This document shows positions 34,129-34,181 of a stretch of DNA of 34,181 nt, piece after piece (the first letter of the stretch is position 1; each line of letters starts with the position of its first letter). Source of the DNA: an uncultured Phocaeicola sp. (GTDB lineage Bacteria > Bacteroidota > Bacteroidia > Bacteroidales > Bacteroidaceae); the NCBI GenBank assembly GCA_958434805.1, contig CAUBDX010000031.1, forward strand, positions 1 to 34,181. The letters are read 5' to 3'. Below the pieces are notes generated by a model. The model was given only the letters and a program-made list of their open reading frames with translations. It did no database searches and was not told the origin of the DNA. The position numbers and the translations under genes were made by a program.

Positions 34129-34160
34129 GTAACCATTCTATTTTCCGCTACGACAATTTT

Positions 34161-34181
34161 ATCGGCTGTTTTTCAGCCGAT
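34161..34181. terminator. GC-rich hairpin at the window edge, probable terminator
   Basis: ATCGGCTG (34161-34168) and CAGCCGAT (34174-34181) form a perfect eight-base stem with a TTTTT loop, ending exactly at the window edge. An intrinsic terminator for the lipoprotein operon is likely, but the bases after it, where a T-run would lie, are not available. Confidence 0.5.

Noticed and set aside
1..34181. CRISPR array, insertion sequence, integrase, relaxase, tRNA or rRNA
   Set aside because: Reading both strands by eye gave no regularly spaced repeats, transposase or tyrosine-recombinase motifs, relaxase histidine triad, or tRNA/rRNA-like sequence.

Overview
The window looks like part of a conjugative element of a gut-type Bacteroidota (Bacteroidales). 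The main evidence is a transfer operon of the CTnDOT-like (MPF_B) type, with TraE, TraF, TraG, TraI, TraJ, TraK, TraM and TraN-type proteins in their usual order. Supporting evidence is the set of satellite genes typical of Bacteroidales elements (DUF4099/DUF3945, a MutS domain-I protein, ArdC, DUF3991-Toprim), possible TAnnTTTG promoter boxes and mostly weak Shine-Dalgarno sequences. No integrase, relaxase, oriT, tRNA, rRNA, CRISPR array or insertion sequence was recognised, so the window is an internal slice of the element.

Layout. (1) 1-4200: an upstream hairpin terminator, then an AT-rich McrBC-type restriction pair (149-4058) closed by a strong, probably bidirectional terminator. (2) 4201-20305, plus strand: a leader with three closely spaced inverted repeats, then a near-continuous operon. 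It runs ParA-like ATPase, small acidic protein, double-HTH protein, small membrane protein, TraE, TraF, the VirB4-like ATPase TraG, TraI-like, two exported proteins, TraJ, TraK, TraL-like, TraM, TraN, a small exported barrel-like protein, a VirD4-like coupling protein and TraX. (3) 20291-25672, minus strand: an AT-rich, tightly overlapping three-gene operon. It encodes a 132-residue protein starting with a DFVTNSSS motif, a radical SAM/SPASM-like enzyme, and a 1321-residue STAND-type NTPase with an N-terminal nuclease-like domain. This is the best candidate for an undescribed system. (4) 25887-26528, minus strand: a secreted glucosaminidase, probably the wall-opening enzyme of transfer. (5) 26612-34037, plus strand: DUF4099/DUF3945 protein, MutS-I-domain protein, small acidic protein, ArdC-like antirestriction protein, DUF3991/Toprim protein, a second TraI-like protein, a double zinc-ribbon protein and two lipoproteins. 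Hairpins follow to the window end.

How they fit together. Regions 2, 4 and 5 supply the transfer channel, its energy ATPases, wall opening and proteins likely to act on or protect the transferred DNA. Regions 1 and 3 have visibly lower G+C and read as cargo. Both look defensive: McrBC cuts modified DNA, and the nuclease-STAND protein resembles antiviral sensors. The element therefore appears to carry restriction-type defences and an antirestriction protein together. No gene-free stretch exceeds 300 bases; the longest are 4059-4328 and 25673-25886, both described in the feature list.
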